This document shows, piece by piece, positions 13,301 through 26,276 of a DNA stretch of 64,000 nt (positions within the stretch are counted from its first letter, which is position 1; each line of letters begins with the position of its first letter). The translations under genes and the position numbers were made by a program. Origin of the DNA: Rhynchosporium graminicola (Eukaryota; Ascomycota; Leotiomycetes; Helotiales; Ploettnerulaceae); NCBI GenBank assembly GCA_900074885.1, contig FJUW01000052.1, forward strand, positions 372,001-436,000, read 5' to 3'. The notes below the pieces were generated by a model that saw nothing but the letters and a program-made list of their open reading frames with translations, had not been told where the DNA came from and made no database searches.

Positions 13301-14176
13301 TCGGTAATCGATATATAATCGAAAGCTACTATCTTTCTTAGGTATAAAAAGAATAGGTATACTTATAGGACTCTTACTCTTCCTTATCTAACCTTTCGCC
13401 TTTAATAAGTCGAGGTATTCCTGGAGAACCTCTAGTTCCTTCTTAGAGAGGTTATAGATTAGAGAATAAGGTATCTTTAATCCTAGTTCTAACTCGATAG
13501 CGTATTAATAGCTCTCTAATAGGGGTAGCTCGCTTCCTTTCTCCTTAGAGAATACGTCCTTAAAGTTACTATATACGGAGGGAATAGTAAGCGTATCGCC
13601 GGTATCTATCTAGCGTATTATATATAAGTTAGGTATTATAGCGTATATAAGAGATTTCTATTTGTTAATAAGAGTCGTAAAAGCTCGAGGTACTATAATA
13701 TTAAGGTTATCAGAGTCTTTTAAATTATAAGGGAACTTCTACTACTTATTCTTAAAGCTTATCTAAGGATCTATATCCTCTAACTATAGCTACTCTAATA
13801 TCAGGTCTATACCTAGTATATCGATAACTCTTAGCTGAAGAGCATCGACTCTAGTCTATCTAATCGAATTAGCTATCTCTACCTAGGTAACTATAGTACT
13901 GAAGATAATACTTTTATTCTGTGAAAGTATCTAGAAAGTCCTTAGTCTTTCGCTAGTAAGTTTAAGCTCGTATTCTTTAGTAATTAGTCTTAATATAAAG
14001 TTATCTTCTGCTCTACTATTAATAAGGGCAGTTATCGATTTCTACTTACCTTAGGATAGAATCTTTATTTGGATTTCTATCTTATTATCTAGTAAACCCG
14101 GTCCGGATATAGAAAATACTATAAGTTATAGCTTTCCCTAGCGTTTATCTTTAGTATTACTAGTATTTGATTTTAG
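10330..14176 (-). pseudogene. A1 pol remnant: protease, RT, RNase H, integrase, chromodomain
   Basis: On the minus strand, 12989-13021 reads IYLNNILIYS, the gypsy YLDDILIYS active site with both Asp codons RIP-mutated. About 11430-11540 gives the integrase zinc module, ending near VKEYVKSCDI with CQ read as Tyr-stop. About 10340-10560 gives an integrase tail and chromodomain (HVSLLE-like segment, then EVDSLLDRQVVRGRE and a mutated FLVRWKE segment). A chromodomain places the element among the chromoviruses, which target heterochromatin. Stops throughout; dead. Confidence 0.75.
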
Positions 14177-15329
14177 ATAGTTCGGAGAGATATATCTATA
14201 TTTATTATAAGAGTAATACTAAACCTTAGAGATATCTTGTCTTATTAGCTAATCCCTAATAGGAATACTATTTAGATCTTTCCTCTTTTCTTATCTTTAT
14301 TAGCTCTTATCTCGTCGATCGTTAGTTCTTCGCTAATACTTATACGAGTTATCCTTCTTCGCGTTTAACTCCTTATATTTCTGCTCTTCAGGTTCCTTTT
14401 ATCTTTTATTACTATTAGTACCTCTAGATAAGGTATAAGTCTCTTAAAGAGTAATAGTAGAAATAACTTAGTCTTAGGTCTAAAGTCTATTAGCTTAGCT
14501 ATTCTCGACGATTTTCTAGCGAATCTCTAAGCAGATCTTATTAAATAAGATATCTCGTAATTAGCGCTTAGTAAAGGGTTCGAGTTATTCCTCTTTTTCT
14601 TTAAGGTAATTCACGAACTTCCTAATTAGTTAACTTAGCTTTTAGCGAGCGTTCTCGTAGGCCTATAAGTTAGCTACTTTTTGTAAGATAAGAAGTAGCT
14701 AGAGATTCGCTAGGAACTCTTTATAACCTTCTTAGGTTATCTCGTAAAGGGTATCTAAAGTATACTTCCTAAACCTTTCCTAAGCGTTCGCTAGTTCCTT
14801 ACGGAGTAGTATTACTACTTATTTAATCTTAACGAGATTAGTTAGGTACCCTTTAGTATCGTAGTCGAAGACTTAGTTATAAGCTTATAAGTACTTAGTA
14901 AGCTCTCTTTAGCTCTTACCCTTATATTCCGGTAGAATTATATATTTACTTTTATCCCGGCGAGGAATTAGCGATTCTTTAGGAGCTACTAATCGACTAG
15001 TATCTCTCTCTATGCTTAAGGTAGGGTCTTCGGATATATAAGCTTAATAGAGTCGTGCTCTTATAGTAGCTTCCGGAGGGTATTAAGTAAGGTTTTCGCT
15101 GAATATTTATCGGCACTTAACTATAAGGTTATCTAGGATATCGTTCTATTTCTTTAGTAATTAGAGTTTCTCTTATAGAACTAAAAGGTTATCTACTAGT
15201 ATATCGCCGGGTATTATCTAGGCCCTAATAGAGTCGTCTTAGAGTATAAGTCGGGTTAACGTAGTAGAGGATTCTCCGCTTTAAGCTATTATAACTATTT
15301 AGGCTAACGTTAAGTAAAAGTAATTAGAA
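14177..15329 (-). pseudogene. A1 gag remnant with zinc knuckle
   Basis: The minus strand at 14177-14218 gives a CX2CX4HX4C spacing in which all four ligands are now tyrosine codons (TGC/TGT to TAC/TAT, CAT to TAT), followed by LKS. Upstream sequence to the 5' LTR is the degraded capsid part. The 5' LTR ends at 15330. Confidence 0.7.
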
Positions 15330-15511
15330 TATAATAATCACTTAGTACGCTAAGGTAAATAAGTATAATAGAATAGTAGAATAGTCGCTAGAGGTTCGCT
15401 AGTAATAATCTAGTTAATATAGAAACTAATTACTAAGGAGAGAAGGTTCTTCCTTCCTCTCTAATTCTGAAATACAGGAGTGGGAGGCACTAGGCGCACA
15501 GACCTATTACA
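15330..15511 (-). repeat. 5' LTR of A1 (182 bp)
   Basis: Pairs with 8670-8851. Ends GACCTATTACA, followed by the TSD TTTCT. Confidence 0.9.
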
Positions 15512-15516
15512 TTTCT

Positions 15517-17394
15517 TTACTTCTTACTTAGAAAAGAGTAAAGCTATATCTAAAATCTCCGAAGGGAGAATATTTCTAAGTTAGTCTAAGGTTAGCTCTT
15601 CTTTATCTTAAAGGGCTATCTTTATATCCTCTGATATTATAGCGGATACTGAGGTATAGTTACTATTATCTATATATAAGTAGTAGTTACGTCCTTCTAT
15701 TACTTATTTCTTTACTAAGCTATAATAGTACTATTGTTTTTCAGATATTATCCTAATCTTGTTTTACGCTTTCTATAGGTTCCCTAAGATTAATAGAAAA
15801 GCTAGTTTTAGTACTATATATATATAGACCCTTTAGCTAAACTCTGCGATTTTTATTTGAAACCTAACTACTCCTTTAGTCTTTAAGTTCTATATAGCTT
15901 TTAAAGCGCTCTTTATCTTGCGGGTTCTATAGCTTATATATATAAGATCGCGACCTTCCGTAAGGTTTTTATTTATTATAATATAGTACTAGTATCTTTT
16001 ATTAATAAAAGTAAATATTCCGAATGTTTCTTAAAGGATTATATCTATATATATAAGGTTTCTATTTATAAGCTCTTTGAATTTACCTTATCTTTTTACT
16101 AATACTTTATTTACTTCTAGCTTCTAACTTTAAGAAGAAGTTAGTCTTTTCTTAACTCTAAAAGAGTAGAGTCTAATATATTATTATTATCCTCTAGTAA
16201 TAGTCCTATCGTATTAATCGCAGCGAGTTATACTACTAAGGCGTATAGGTAATTATAGATATAGTACCCGGATACTCTATAGCAGAAATAGAGCTTTTTC
16301 TTATAGTATCTCTCTTATTCGGCCGCGTCTATTTATTTAGCTTTTTATTTATTATCGGAATTATTATAAGCTCTGCTATTCCTTTCTCAGTTTCTTATTA
16401 TATATACTAGTACTATTACTATATCCTTATTAGTATTAACCTTAGCTTTTATAAGGGCCTTCTAAGGATATATATAGTTCGCTATATTTATCCCAGAGTT
16501 CTTATTCTTATTATTCTATCTCTTATTTAATACTTTAAACTAATCTGTCTCTTCGAGGTTAGTTATAATCTATTCTACTTCCTTAGTAAATTCGTAGTAA
16601 TCTATAGTCTTAGCTATAGAGGCTATATATATTCGGATAGAGTTTAAAAACGTATTCCGGAAGTAACTTATCTTTATATTATCTTCTTAGCTCTTTTCTT
16701 TAGCGCTTAGTAGGAGTTCGTCGAATTCTAGCTAGTACTTATACTAGGGCTATCTTATAAAGTGCCTTATATTCGTAAGCTGTTCGAGGGCCTTAGCTCG
16801 CTTATTATTATCTGCGAATATTTTATCGAGCTGCGTAAAGAAAGCTTCGGGGTCCTTATTATCTATCGGGCTTCCTCTCTCTTAGAAGTATTATATACGA
16901 GCTCGTTCGCGCTATAGGAGAGTATCGTAAATAGTATCTTAGTAATAGTTAGCAGAGAGAGATAGCTTTTAAGCGGAGCGTACGTAATAAGAACTTCTTA
17001 GTCTTAGGAGATAATTTCGAAAGGTATCTATATATCTATCTTAAGTAAGCAGTATTTATCTACCGGAGCCTAATAGTTCTCTATTAGAGCTCGACTAAGA
17101 CGTTACGAGAGACTCGATAAGGGTTTTTATTAGGGCACTCGAAGACGATAAGTCTCTAGTATTATTAGATCTAGGCGCTTATCTGAGTCTTTCGGCTTCC
17201 GACGCCTCTAGGGCGATACGCGTGTTTACTAGCTCGGTCTCTATTAGGAGCTAGCGCTCGTATATCTCTTATATAATATACTATAGTTTATCGTTAGAGT
17301 CCTCCTATTAAGAGCTTACGTTCCCTAATAGGTCTATTCCGGTATCTGGCGTAAAGGCTATAGGAATAAGTCGGCTTATTTTAATCGAACTTGA
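15517..17394 (-). pseudogene. Element A gag and protease-region remnant
   Basis: Minus-strand continuation of element A to the right of the A1 insertion. A zinc knuckle lies at about 16244-16296 (RIP-altered CX2CX4HX4C, with a surviving Phe-Cys and Ser-Gly), preceded on the minus strand by an alpha-helical capsid-like region (about 16.4-17.1 kb). The protease region lies between the knuckle and the A1 break. Many TAG/TAA stops. The sequence next to the right LTR (about 17355-17394) resembles the equivalent leader of element B at about 38610-38652, suggesting a shared primer-binding region. Confidence 0.7.
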
Positions 17395-17562
17395 TATTAT
17401 AGGTAAGTAATACGTACGCAGATAGTTAAGTATAGTATTTAAGAAGTTCGATATAAGAGAGAGTCAGGTTCTAGCCTAGCTCCGAAGGAAAATATGCGGG
17501 TACCGCTAGGCTTAGTAAGCACAGGTATCGCCGATGCTTAATCCTGGGGCTCGCCCCTTATA
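17395..17562 (-). repeat. 5' LTR of element A (168 bp)
   Basis: Its first 20 bases differ from the left LTR at nine or more sites, all C/T or G/A, a textbook RIP pattern. TSD TTATA follows. Confidence 0.9.
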
Positions 17563-17567
17563 TTATA

Positions 17568-19335
17568 TTAGATAATCTTCGTAACGTACTTGTCACGCTA
17601 TAAGGAGATATACTAGTAGTACGGAGATTCGGCTACCTCTTCTTACTTTAGAAGGAGTTACTTAAGACGTATATTAAAGAGTGTTTCTAGTTAAATACGA
17701 GAGTACTTATAGAGACGGATTTATATCGACTTTACTACTGATTCGGATACCCCTTAGTAAGAGAGCTAGAAGGTTTACTATAATAGGCCGGTCACGAGTA
17801 TAACTCAGGGGTACTAAAGGAGCTTACTAAGCTCTATAAGTACTGCTAGCTATACGGAAGATCACTAGGCAGATTCAAGTTTAAGCTCTATAATACTAAT
17901 AATATATATTTTAATTACGAAGTCGTGATCGATATTATATAAGTAGATAGTCGATAAGTCTTATATATAGTCGATTAAGGTACTACCTTCTAGAACAGAG
18001 GTTTTCTTACTAATATATCTGCAGAGTATGTATAGAACTGATTTAAGCAGGTATAGATAGACACTTACCTTAGGCTACCTGATTTTATTATTATAGACGC
18101 AGGAACGTAATTTAAGTTGAAAGAATTCGTATAGAGTACTAAGATAGAGGGTTCTATAGTTAAAGTTATACCTGGAGAGGCTTACTACTCTATTAGTAAG
18201 GTAGAGAGATACTACGGCCCTCTGAAGAGAGCTTATATAATAATTCGGAAGGAGTTGCTGCACCTTAGTTAAGATATAGCACTATAGATAGTATTCTACG
18301 TAATTAACTATATTTCTGGACTTAGTGGAATTATACTTATTTTACTAGTATTTAGAGCGTATCTCAGAATAGTAGAGATAGACGCCCCTTTACTATTAGT
18401 CTCCTAACGAGCTACTATACTTCATAAGGCTATAGAAGAGATTCGTAAGCTACGAAGTCGTCGGCAAGTTAATAACGCCCTGAATACTCGGAATAGATCT
18501 AGTTCTATAGTAGTAAGAGACCTTCTATTGAACTCTCTAGTACTAGTTTAGAGAGAGAAAGGCTTCTAGGATAGACTTTAGCTACTTATTTCTATAGATA
18601 GAGAGAACTGCGTAGTAGAAATCGATAGTGGACTAATAACCTTTCGCTCTATATCGATTAAACTATAGTACGAAGAAGAAATCGATTCTGATGAACTAGA
18701 GGGTATTTTACCTGAAATTATACTCTTACTATTACTTAGTACTACTAAGTTAAATCGACTTATACTAGTACTAAAGAAGTAACCTTATCGAGATCGACGA
18801 AAGCTAATTCGATTCAGAGACGATAACGTTATAGTTTTCTTGAATTATACAGATGAATTATTTATTAGTTTTCTAGTAGTAGAACCTTAATACGCTACGT
18901 TAAGACGTAAGGAGATTAATAGTCTAATCGCTATAGGGATCTTTGAATTAGTCTATAAAGATAAATTACTAGCCGGAGCTAGGGTTTTTAATACTAAATT
19001 TATCGACTAGACTAAATTTGAGGGTATATAGAAAGCCTACGAGAAGTCTAGACTAGTTATATAAGCGTATAACGACTCTAGGAAGAACTAAGTACTTATT
19101 ATATTACTAACTATTTAACAAGTTAGCTAACGACTACTACTAGTATACGCAGTTATATACCTTGAGTTTAAGGTATATAGCTGTGATATTATATAAGCTT
19201 ATACTTAGTCTACGTTATACCTAATACGTGACTTCTTCGTGCGCTCTCTAAAGGAGATTCTGACTTAGCTATATTAGTTTTTACAGTACGTTAGGCTTAT
19301 ATATAGTATACTAGAGTCAGCGAACTATTAGTTCG
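17568..19335 (+). pseudogene. Copia GAG-pre-integrase, integrase and start of RT (fragment 2)
   Basis: Continues the copia frame after element A. A GAG-pre-integrase zinc module lies near 17735-17875 (RRFGHPSV-like start; CKYC and LYGRSPGRFKF-type end). The integrase core spans about 17930-18300 with an EATTFQNRGFL-like segment, IIIDAGTQF and SIGKVERYYGPLKRAY, matching fungal copia integrases. RT begins near 18940 (EKSRLV segment) and is cut at 19335 after SANYWFG by element B. RIP stops throughout. Confidence 0.85.
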
Positions 19336-19521
19336 TGTCACGGGTGAGCAACGCGTACGCAGATAGTCAAGTGTAGTATTCAAGAAGTTCGATATAGGAG
19401 AGAGTAAGAATCTAACCGGAAGCCGCAAGAAAAGGTGCGCAGTACTAAGGCTTAACCGAGCCTTAGTCAGCGAGTCGTACTAGTAATACTAGCACCATAA
19501 CCTAAGGGCTCGACCCTTATA
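19336..19521 (-). repeat. 3' LTR of element B (186 bp)
   Basis: Starts TGTCACGGGTGAGC and ends CGACCCTTATA. Its outer part matches the element A LTR; the middle differs, so this is a distinct subfamily. Confidence 0.9.
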
Positions 19522-19829
19522 TTACTCCTCTCCTCCCGCCTGTTTCTTAGCGGAGACTAGTAATAAATAGTCGCAGAATCCTCCTGTATTTAATAACCGC
19601 GTTCTATTACTAAACGTTAGGCTAGCGCTCCGCTCCTATTATCGCTTAATCCGGCTAGCCGACTTCCTTAACTCGCTCTCTCTTCTTTAATTACGATAGC
19701 TCGCGCTCCGGCTAGTTATCGTTACTCTCTTATCTATTCCTCTAGCGAGCCGAAAATATCGACTCGCACTTAAGACTTAAGTAGTTCTACTATCGCTATA
19801 TAGCTTTAGCTTCCTTTCTTATAGTCTTA

Positions 19830-21020
19830 CGCTATCTTTATAGCAGCTACCTTCTAGTAACTATCGCCTCCCTGTTTAGGTAGAGTATACCTCTTTCTAT
19901 CTCTAACCTTGCGTAGCCTTTCCTTAAACCCCCGGAGACTTACGTATACGTAGCTATCTCTAGAGTAGTTCCTTATTATAGCCCTATTATTAACGTCTAG
20001 CGTTTCCTTCTGCTTCTAATATCTTAAAGCCTTTCCTTAAGCTTCTAAAGGCTAGCGCTTATATAGCTATCTACCCCCGGGGTAGTCTTTCGTTAAGGCC
20101 CCCTTTATATTATTATCTTCCGGCGTCTTTATAGTAGCTACTATTATATAGCTACTGCCTCCTTATTTAAGGTAAGATAAACCTCTTTCCGCTTCTAATA
20201 TCGCGGAGCTCTTCCTTAAGCTTCCGGAAGCTAGCGCCTACGTAGCTATCTACCCCCGGAGTAGTCTTTCGTTATAGCTCCTTTTATATTATTATCTTCC
20301 AGTGTCTTTATAGTAGCTATTATTATATAGCTACTGCCTTCCTATTTAAGGTAAGATAAACCTTCTTCCGCTTCTAATATCTTAGAGCTTTTCTTTAAGC
20401 TTCCGGAGGCTAGCGCTTACGTAGCTATCTACCCCCGGAGTAGTCTTTTATTAAGGCCTCCTTTATATTATTATTTTCCGGTGTCTTTATAGTAGCTACT
20501 ATTATATAGCTACTGCCTTCTTATTTAAGATAAGATAAACCTCCTTTCGCTTCTAATATCGCGGAGCCCTTCCTTAAGCTTCCGGAGGCTAGCGCTTACG
20601 TAGCTATCTACCCCCGGAGTAGTCTTTTATTATAGCTCTCTTTATATTATCGTCTTCCGGCGTCTTTATAGCAGCTACTATTATATAGCTACTACTTCCT
20701 TATTTAAGGTAAGATAAACCTCTTTCTGCTTCTAATATCGCGGAGCCCTTCCTTAAGCTTCCGGAGGCTAGTACTTACGTAGCTATCTACCCCCGGAGTA
20801 GTCTTTTATTATAACCTCTCTTTATATTATCTACTTTAAGCGTCTTCTGTCTTCTGTCTCTAGCTTACTAGAGTACTTCTTCAGAGTCCGGAGACTAGCG
20901 TATACGCAGCTACCTCCGGAGTAGTTCTTTATTATAACTTACTTATACTATTATCTTCTGATATCTTTATAGTAGCTACTATTAAGTAGCTACTACTTTC
21001 CTATTTAAAGTAAAGTAAAC
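19830..21020. repeat. Tandem array with 179-bp period inside element B
   Basis: The landmark CTACCCCCGG starts at 20071, 20250, 20429, 20608 and 20787, so five core units are spaced exactly 179 bp apart. More diverged partial units lie on both sides (from about 19830 and to about 21020). Each unit also holds an imperfect palindrome around TAGTAGCTACTATTATATAG. Since 179 is not a multiple of three, the array is unlikely to encode a repeated peptide. Confidence 0.85.
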
Positions 21021-21077
21021 CTCTTTCCTTTATCTTAGATATCGTCAAAGGGTTCTCGTTATCTGCGCGTTCCTAAG

Positions 21078-21345
21078 TATAACGACAGCTCACCTGAATA
21101 TCATATAAGAAGAAGGATAGATAATAAGGCCTAAGTTCACAGGTATCCCGGCAGAACTAGTATCCGACCCGGTATAGTATCGGACTAGTACCGGTATATA
21201 TATATAAAGTACCTTATACTTTATCTCTCTTCTTCTTCTTTCCTTATCTTTTTATTTTCTTCGTAGTAAACTATATAAGATCGCTCTTAGCCTCTCTACT
21301 TATTTATTCTTACTTATATACCGCTTTAAGTCTTATATCGTTATA
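21078..21345 (+). repeat. 5' LTR of B1 (268 bp)
   Basis: Starts TATAACGACAGC (from TGTAACGACAGC) and ends TATCGTTATA. Same family as 37925-38192, 22325-22592 and 31390-31657. Confidence 0.9.
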
Positions 21346-22324
21346 TTAAATAAAAAGATTAAGATAGCCGGAGATAGCTTACTATAATATCTTACTACTA
21401 AGTTAGTTATTCGATAACTACTCGTATATAGCCGAGATACTAGAGATCTCTCGGATAACTATGAATTAGGGTTTAATTTAGCTTATTATAAATAATATAA
21501 TAGAGGAAGTTTTCGCTAACGCTCTTTTAATAACTCCCTTAGTATAAAGGAATTATAGATAGATTTTAAAGAAAGTATAATAAATACTTCAGAACTTTAA
21601 CTTTTATATATTACCGCCGAAATAGCCCTAATATACTCCTTTTTAAGCTACTATTATAGCTCTTAACTAATAAACTAGAGACTCCTCTAGTTCTAAGAGA
21701 ACTTAACGCGATCTCCTTCGCTTTACCTCCGAACCTAATCTATTATACTTTTCCTTACTTTAAACGTCTCTTACTCTAGAGAATATTAATACTTTATTAA
21801 GGAAGTACTAACTAAGAAGGAAAGGAAAATAAAAGCGAAATTCACTAAGAGTATAATCGCTAAGTATTCCTACTACTATAGGTAACTCGAACCTGATCTA
21901 TTCTCTCTTATAATAATTAGTAAACTAAAAGGAAAAGAATAACTCTCTAGAAGATACTATAAATAAACTAATCTCTATATAAGATAGGTTCCTTATAGGA
22001 ATCCCTTACTTATCTTCGACTCTCCTATTAGAACTAATACTATAATCTCCGCGTATTCTAGAGTTTAATAAGCTAATAAACTCTATTCTAATATATAATA
22101 CTAAGAGAGAAGATACTATTCCTAATAAACTATCTCCCTCTCCTAGCGCCGAATTAGTAGAGTCACGCCCTAGGAAGTCTTATCTTACTAAGAAGATCCT
22201 GCCCCTAGATAATAGATCGGACTCTACTTTCCTCTAATAAAGAGTATCGATACGAGACTAGCTAGCTATAAATACCGACTACTACCCTACGGACTTCTCC
22301 TAGCGCGTTCTTATATAGGAGCTA
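21346..22324 (+). pseudogene. B1 gag, N-terminal part
   Basis: Begins just inside the LTR with a leader (TTAAATAAAAAGATTAAG) shared with C1. The degraded gag frame matches the reverse complement of about 30412-31389 in B2. Cut at 22324 by B2; resumes at 31658 with the 5-bp TSD AGCTA repeated. Confidence 0.75.
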
Positions 22325-22592
22325 TATAATAACATAAGACTTAAGGCGGTATATAAGTAAGAATAAACGAGTAGGGAGGCTAAGAGCGATCTTATATAGT
22401 CTACTACGAAGAAAACAAAAAGATAAGAAAGGAAGAAGAAGAGAGATAGAGTATAAGGCACCTTATATATATATACCGGTACTAGTCCGATACTATACTA
22501 GGTCGGATACTAGTTCTGCCGGGATACTTATGAACTTGGGCCTTATTATCTATCCTTCTTCTTATATAATATTCAAGTAAGCTATCGTTATA
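22325..22592 (-). repeat. 3' LTR of B2 (268 bp)
   Basis: The plus strand starts TATAATAACATAAG, the RIP form of TGTAACGACACAAG, and ends ATCGTTATA. Confidence 0.9.
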
Positions 22593-24719
22593 TTACTCCC
22601 CCCCTAAGAAGAGCTTAACCCTAAGCTCGGAAAGTTATAATTTATACTAGAATTAGTCTTTATTATAACTATTTTCGTTAATATTCGCGTAATAAGCGCT
22701 AGCCGCTCTTTAGTAGTAGTAAATTCTTTATTAGGTTCTAACTAGTTATATTACTATAATATTACTATATTAGTTATAGCTTCTAAATCGGGCGGTAAGT
22801 AGTATTTACTTTATCTATTTATAGTAGGAGTTAAGTTTAAGTAGAGCGTAAGGTATATAAAGGAAAAGGTTTATTAATATTAGAGCTTTTCCTTTTTAAT
22901 TATAATAATCTCTTTAACTTATAAGTTTATTCTCCCTAGATTACGATATAGCTTCCGAAGTAAGTATTATTACTAACTACTATAGTAGTTTACTATAATC
23001 TTATATATTAATCGACCTAATTAACTCTTCTTTTAATATAAGTAAGTTTCCTATTTTAGTTTTAGGGATAGTCCTTAAGTATAATATAAGGGTTTCACAG
23101 ATCTATAACGCTAACTCCTATAGTACCTTTACTAGTACCTGCCGGTACTCTTTCGGCAGCGTATCGTATATATTACCTATAGTATATTCGCGCTTTCCTT
23201 AAGATAAAGTATAATAATACTCTTATTTTAGAACTCTTATACTTATTTAATAAGCTTAACTCTAAGCTTTATAAGTATTATTTATTATTAAAGAGTAATT
23301 ATAAGTATATAAATTACTTAAACCTAAATATAGTTATATATACTAACGCGTTATAATTACTTAACTATATTAATATAAAGTATATTATTTTATCCGGTTT
23401 ACTTCCTAGTAGCGAAACTAAGGACGCGGAGCTAAATTAGAGTAGTATTATAGCTACTTATAAGGCGATTAATCGGATCTATTATCTTACGAAATCTACT
23501 ACTCCTACTACTATATTAGAGATTATTACTATATAATTAGTAGAGACTTAAGCTTTAAAGCGTTCTATAGAGAAAGTATTTAAGGAGTTAGAGTTTATTA
23601 AGATAATAAGTTAAGATCTTAAATCCTTAGATACTAATATAATACTAATATAATATAAGATCTAGATCTTTTAATAATAGATTCGGCAAAGTCTAGGTTA
23701 ATAGTATAAATAGTATTAGAGCAAACGAAAGAGTTAAATAGTATTATACGGGAATTTGCGAAGAAAGCTATATTTAAAGCTATAATATCTAATATTAGAG
23801 GAAAGAGGAATTTACTTTCTAGTTTAGAGATAGCATCAGATCTAGATACTCCTAGACTTTCTTTAAAGAAGAAACCTTATAAGATTAGCTATTATACTTA
23901 GTCTATTACTAAAGCTATATTAGTAAATTTAAATAAGAAGTTAGATATAATAGTTTCGGTTCTAGATATTCTAGATTTACTAGAAGCTCTAGAGAACTTA
24001 GGAGAGAAAGCTAGTAAAATAGAAGTAATTAAAGAAGTAAAGTTTTAGATATAGCGTTATTATAGAGTATAATCAGGGGATTATCCTTAGTAATAAATTC
24101 TAATACTAGTACTATAATAGCTTATTATCCTCTAAGTAACTATAGTTATCTATTCTATTTTCTTAAGCTTTAATTTACTATTCTAGTTTATATAGAAATC
24201 CAGGTTTACTTAAGTTAGTAGTATAGAAGTTTCTAAGCTTATATAGAGTACTTATTAGATCGGAAGCGTTATACTAAGTTAGGTCCGGGTTATAGCTTAG
24301 CTAGCTAACTTAATACTTCAGATTACCTCTTAGGAGCTATATAGTAAGTATATCTTATAACTCCTACTCTTCTTAAGTAGCGATAACTTCCGGGGGTAAG
24401 TTTAGTAACTCTTAGCTTAGTAATAGATCGTCCGGGTCCTTAAAAAGTAATTTAAGAGTAAATATATTATAAATAGAAGATCTCAGGGGTAAATCTAGCT
24501 TATAAGAGTATCTGATCTTAGCTAAGACTTAGTATAATCCTACTTAGAGATTAGATAGCTTCTTACTTAGCTAGTAATTCTTAAGGTTCTTTATAAAGAG
24601 AAATACCTTATTTCTAACTTCCTAGTCGATATTACGCCGTTTCAGGTCAGTTATAGCGCTTATCTTATACTAAGTAGTTAGTATATTAGCTTTTATAACC
24701 TCGATAGCGGATTTAGTAC

Positions 24720-26275
24720 ATTTAGCTAGGGATTTAGTATTAGTATAATTAAGCTTCTCTTATAGTATCGATCCGGTAAGTTACTTCTAGTCCTAGCTAT
24801 TCCGTAGTAGTATATTGTATTTAAAGGTATATAGCGCTATACCGATAGAATCGTAAGGTAAGGTTACTTAGGCGCGGTCTATTATTAGTAGTAGTTCGCC
24901 CTAGTTACTCTAGTAGTAATTAATAAAAGGTCTAAGGTATTAGTTAATATACCGATTCATAATCTCTATTTATCTATTAGTTTACTAATAGAAAGAGATA
25001 GAGAGCTTAACTTTAATTCTAATTATATAATAAAACTCTTACTAGAAGAATAAGACTAGCTAAGCTCCTTAGTTAGATATAATTAACTTAGGAGTATATC
25101 CGAAATAATATATCTATTAGATAAATAATATCGCTATCTTATAAGTATAGATATTATAATAGTATAATATCGATATAGAGTCTTTCCCTAAGTAGTTAAT
25201 AAATACTAATATCCTATTAAATCCTTAGTTATTAAGTAGGAAGTCCTTAAAATCTATAGCTAAGTACTATATAAGGTAGCTAGGTACTAGTAATAAGTAA
25301 AGGAATCCTTACTATTTCGTCTATTTCGGATAAGAGTACTAGTAAGAGTAGTAATTATAAGTATATTATTTTACGTCTAATATAAGTCCTTTCTAGTAGT
25401 AATAAGTAGAAATTACTTCAGCGGTTTTATAAGTAATTAGATAAGTAGAAGAAACTTAATTATAGATTTCGCTAATTAAATAAGTATATAGTAAAGTATA
25501 GTATTATATATATAGATAACTATTATAAAGTAGTAAACTATTATTAATAGTATAGCTATCTCCTAATATATTTTATTCCTTAGAGAATAATTCTTAGTTA
25601 AATTAATATAGTTTCTCGATTAACTTAAAAGAGTTATATATAAGTTCCAGTAGTATATTAATCCCTAGCGATATTAAGTATATATAACTAATTTAATCGA
25701 TATAATACTCCGCTAGTTCTATGTTAATCCTAAGATCTAAGTAGTCTAGAGATAGTAAAACCTAAGATCTACTATCCTATTTCTATTATTCTTATTTCTT
25801 TAGATCTTATTCCTTATAGCTAAAGATATTAGCTTTAGTATTATTTTTACTAAGCGTATATATAATTTAAAAGTTAAATTCGGAAAGGAATTCTATCTAT
25901 CTAGCTTATTTACTAGTTAGGACCTTAGTAATTATAAAGTATTCTAAGGATCGATAGTCCGTATATACGCCGGTATAGTATCGTAGAGATATAAGTTCCG
26001 GTCTCTATTTCCGGAAAGACTTAATAATAATATATAGCTTCTTATTATAGATCTCTTAGTTTAGTTTATATCTATTAAGAATATAAGAGTAAAATCTAAT
26101 TAGATACTACTAGTTATCTTTATATAATTAAGAGATAACTCTAGCTATTATACTATTAGAGGTATTAGTTTCTAGTTTAGTTTATAATTCAGAGTCGAAA
26201 TAGTATAGTTTCTATACTAATAGTAGCTATTAATATAAATTATTAAAGGACTTCTTATAATTATTAGTAAAATTC
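24720..26275. repeat. First copy of 1,556-bp near-identical direct repeat
   Basis: Begins ATTTAGCTAGGG and ends TAAAATTC right before the N. It matches 26277-27832 except for a few transitions (for example near 24759 and 25265). Confidence 0.9.
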
Positions 26276-26276
26276 N
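26276..26276. other. Assembly gap character (N)
   Basis: The only N seen in the window, sitting exactly at the junction of the two 1,556-bp copies. Confidence 0.95.

Larger units (their letters stand above)
8670..15511 (-). mobile_element. Element A1: Ty3/gypsy chromovirus with an extra antisense ORF
   Basis: A complete element of 6,842 bp with two 182-bp LTRs and the exact TSD TTTCT (8665-8669 and 15512-15516). The purine tract GAGGGGAGATAT, read on the minus strand just inside the left LTR, shows that the left LTR is the 3' LTR. The minus-strand order is gag with zinc knuckle, RT, integrase HHCC, chromodomain, then about 1.4 kb of extra sequence before the 3' LTR. The whole element is RIP-mutated, but its right LTR keeps more unmutated bases (CAGGAGTGGGAGGC) than the left one. 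Confidence 0.9.
3987..17562 (-). mobile_element. Element A: Ty3/gypsy retrotransposon, itself interrupted by A1
   Basis: Two 168-bp LTRs bound the element, and the 5-bp TSD TTATA is exact (3982-3986 and 17563-17567). Without A1 and its TSD copy the element is 6,729 bp. A pyrimidine-rich stretch just right of the left LTR (4155-4180) is the polypurine tract read on the minus strand, so the left LTR is the 3' LTR. On the minus strand the order is gag with zinc knuckle (about 16.25-17.4 kb), protease region (15.5-16.2 kb), the A1 insertion, then RT, RNase H and integrase (8.66 down to about 5.9 kb). Confidence 0.9.

Noticed and set aside
18075..18263. 62-codon minus-strand ORF
   Set aside because: Antisense to the copia integrase core, which is clear on the plus strand.
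20071..20965. 179-bp array considered as a CRISPR-like or coding repeat
   Set aside because: Units are directly adjacent with no unique spacers, the period is not a multiple of three, and the context is an LTR element in a eukaryote.
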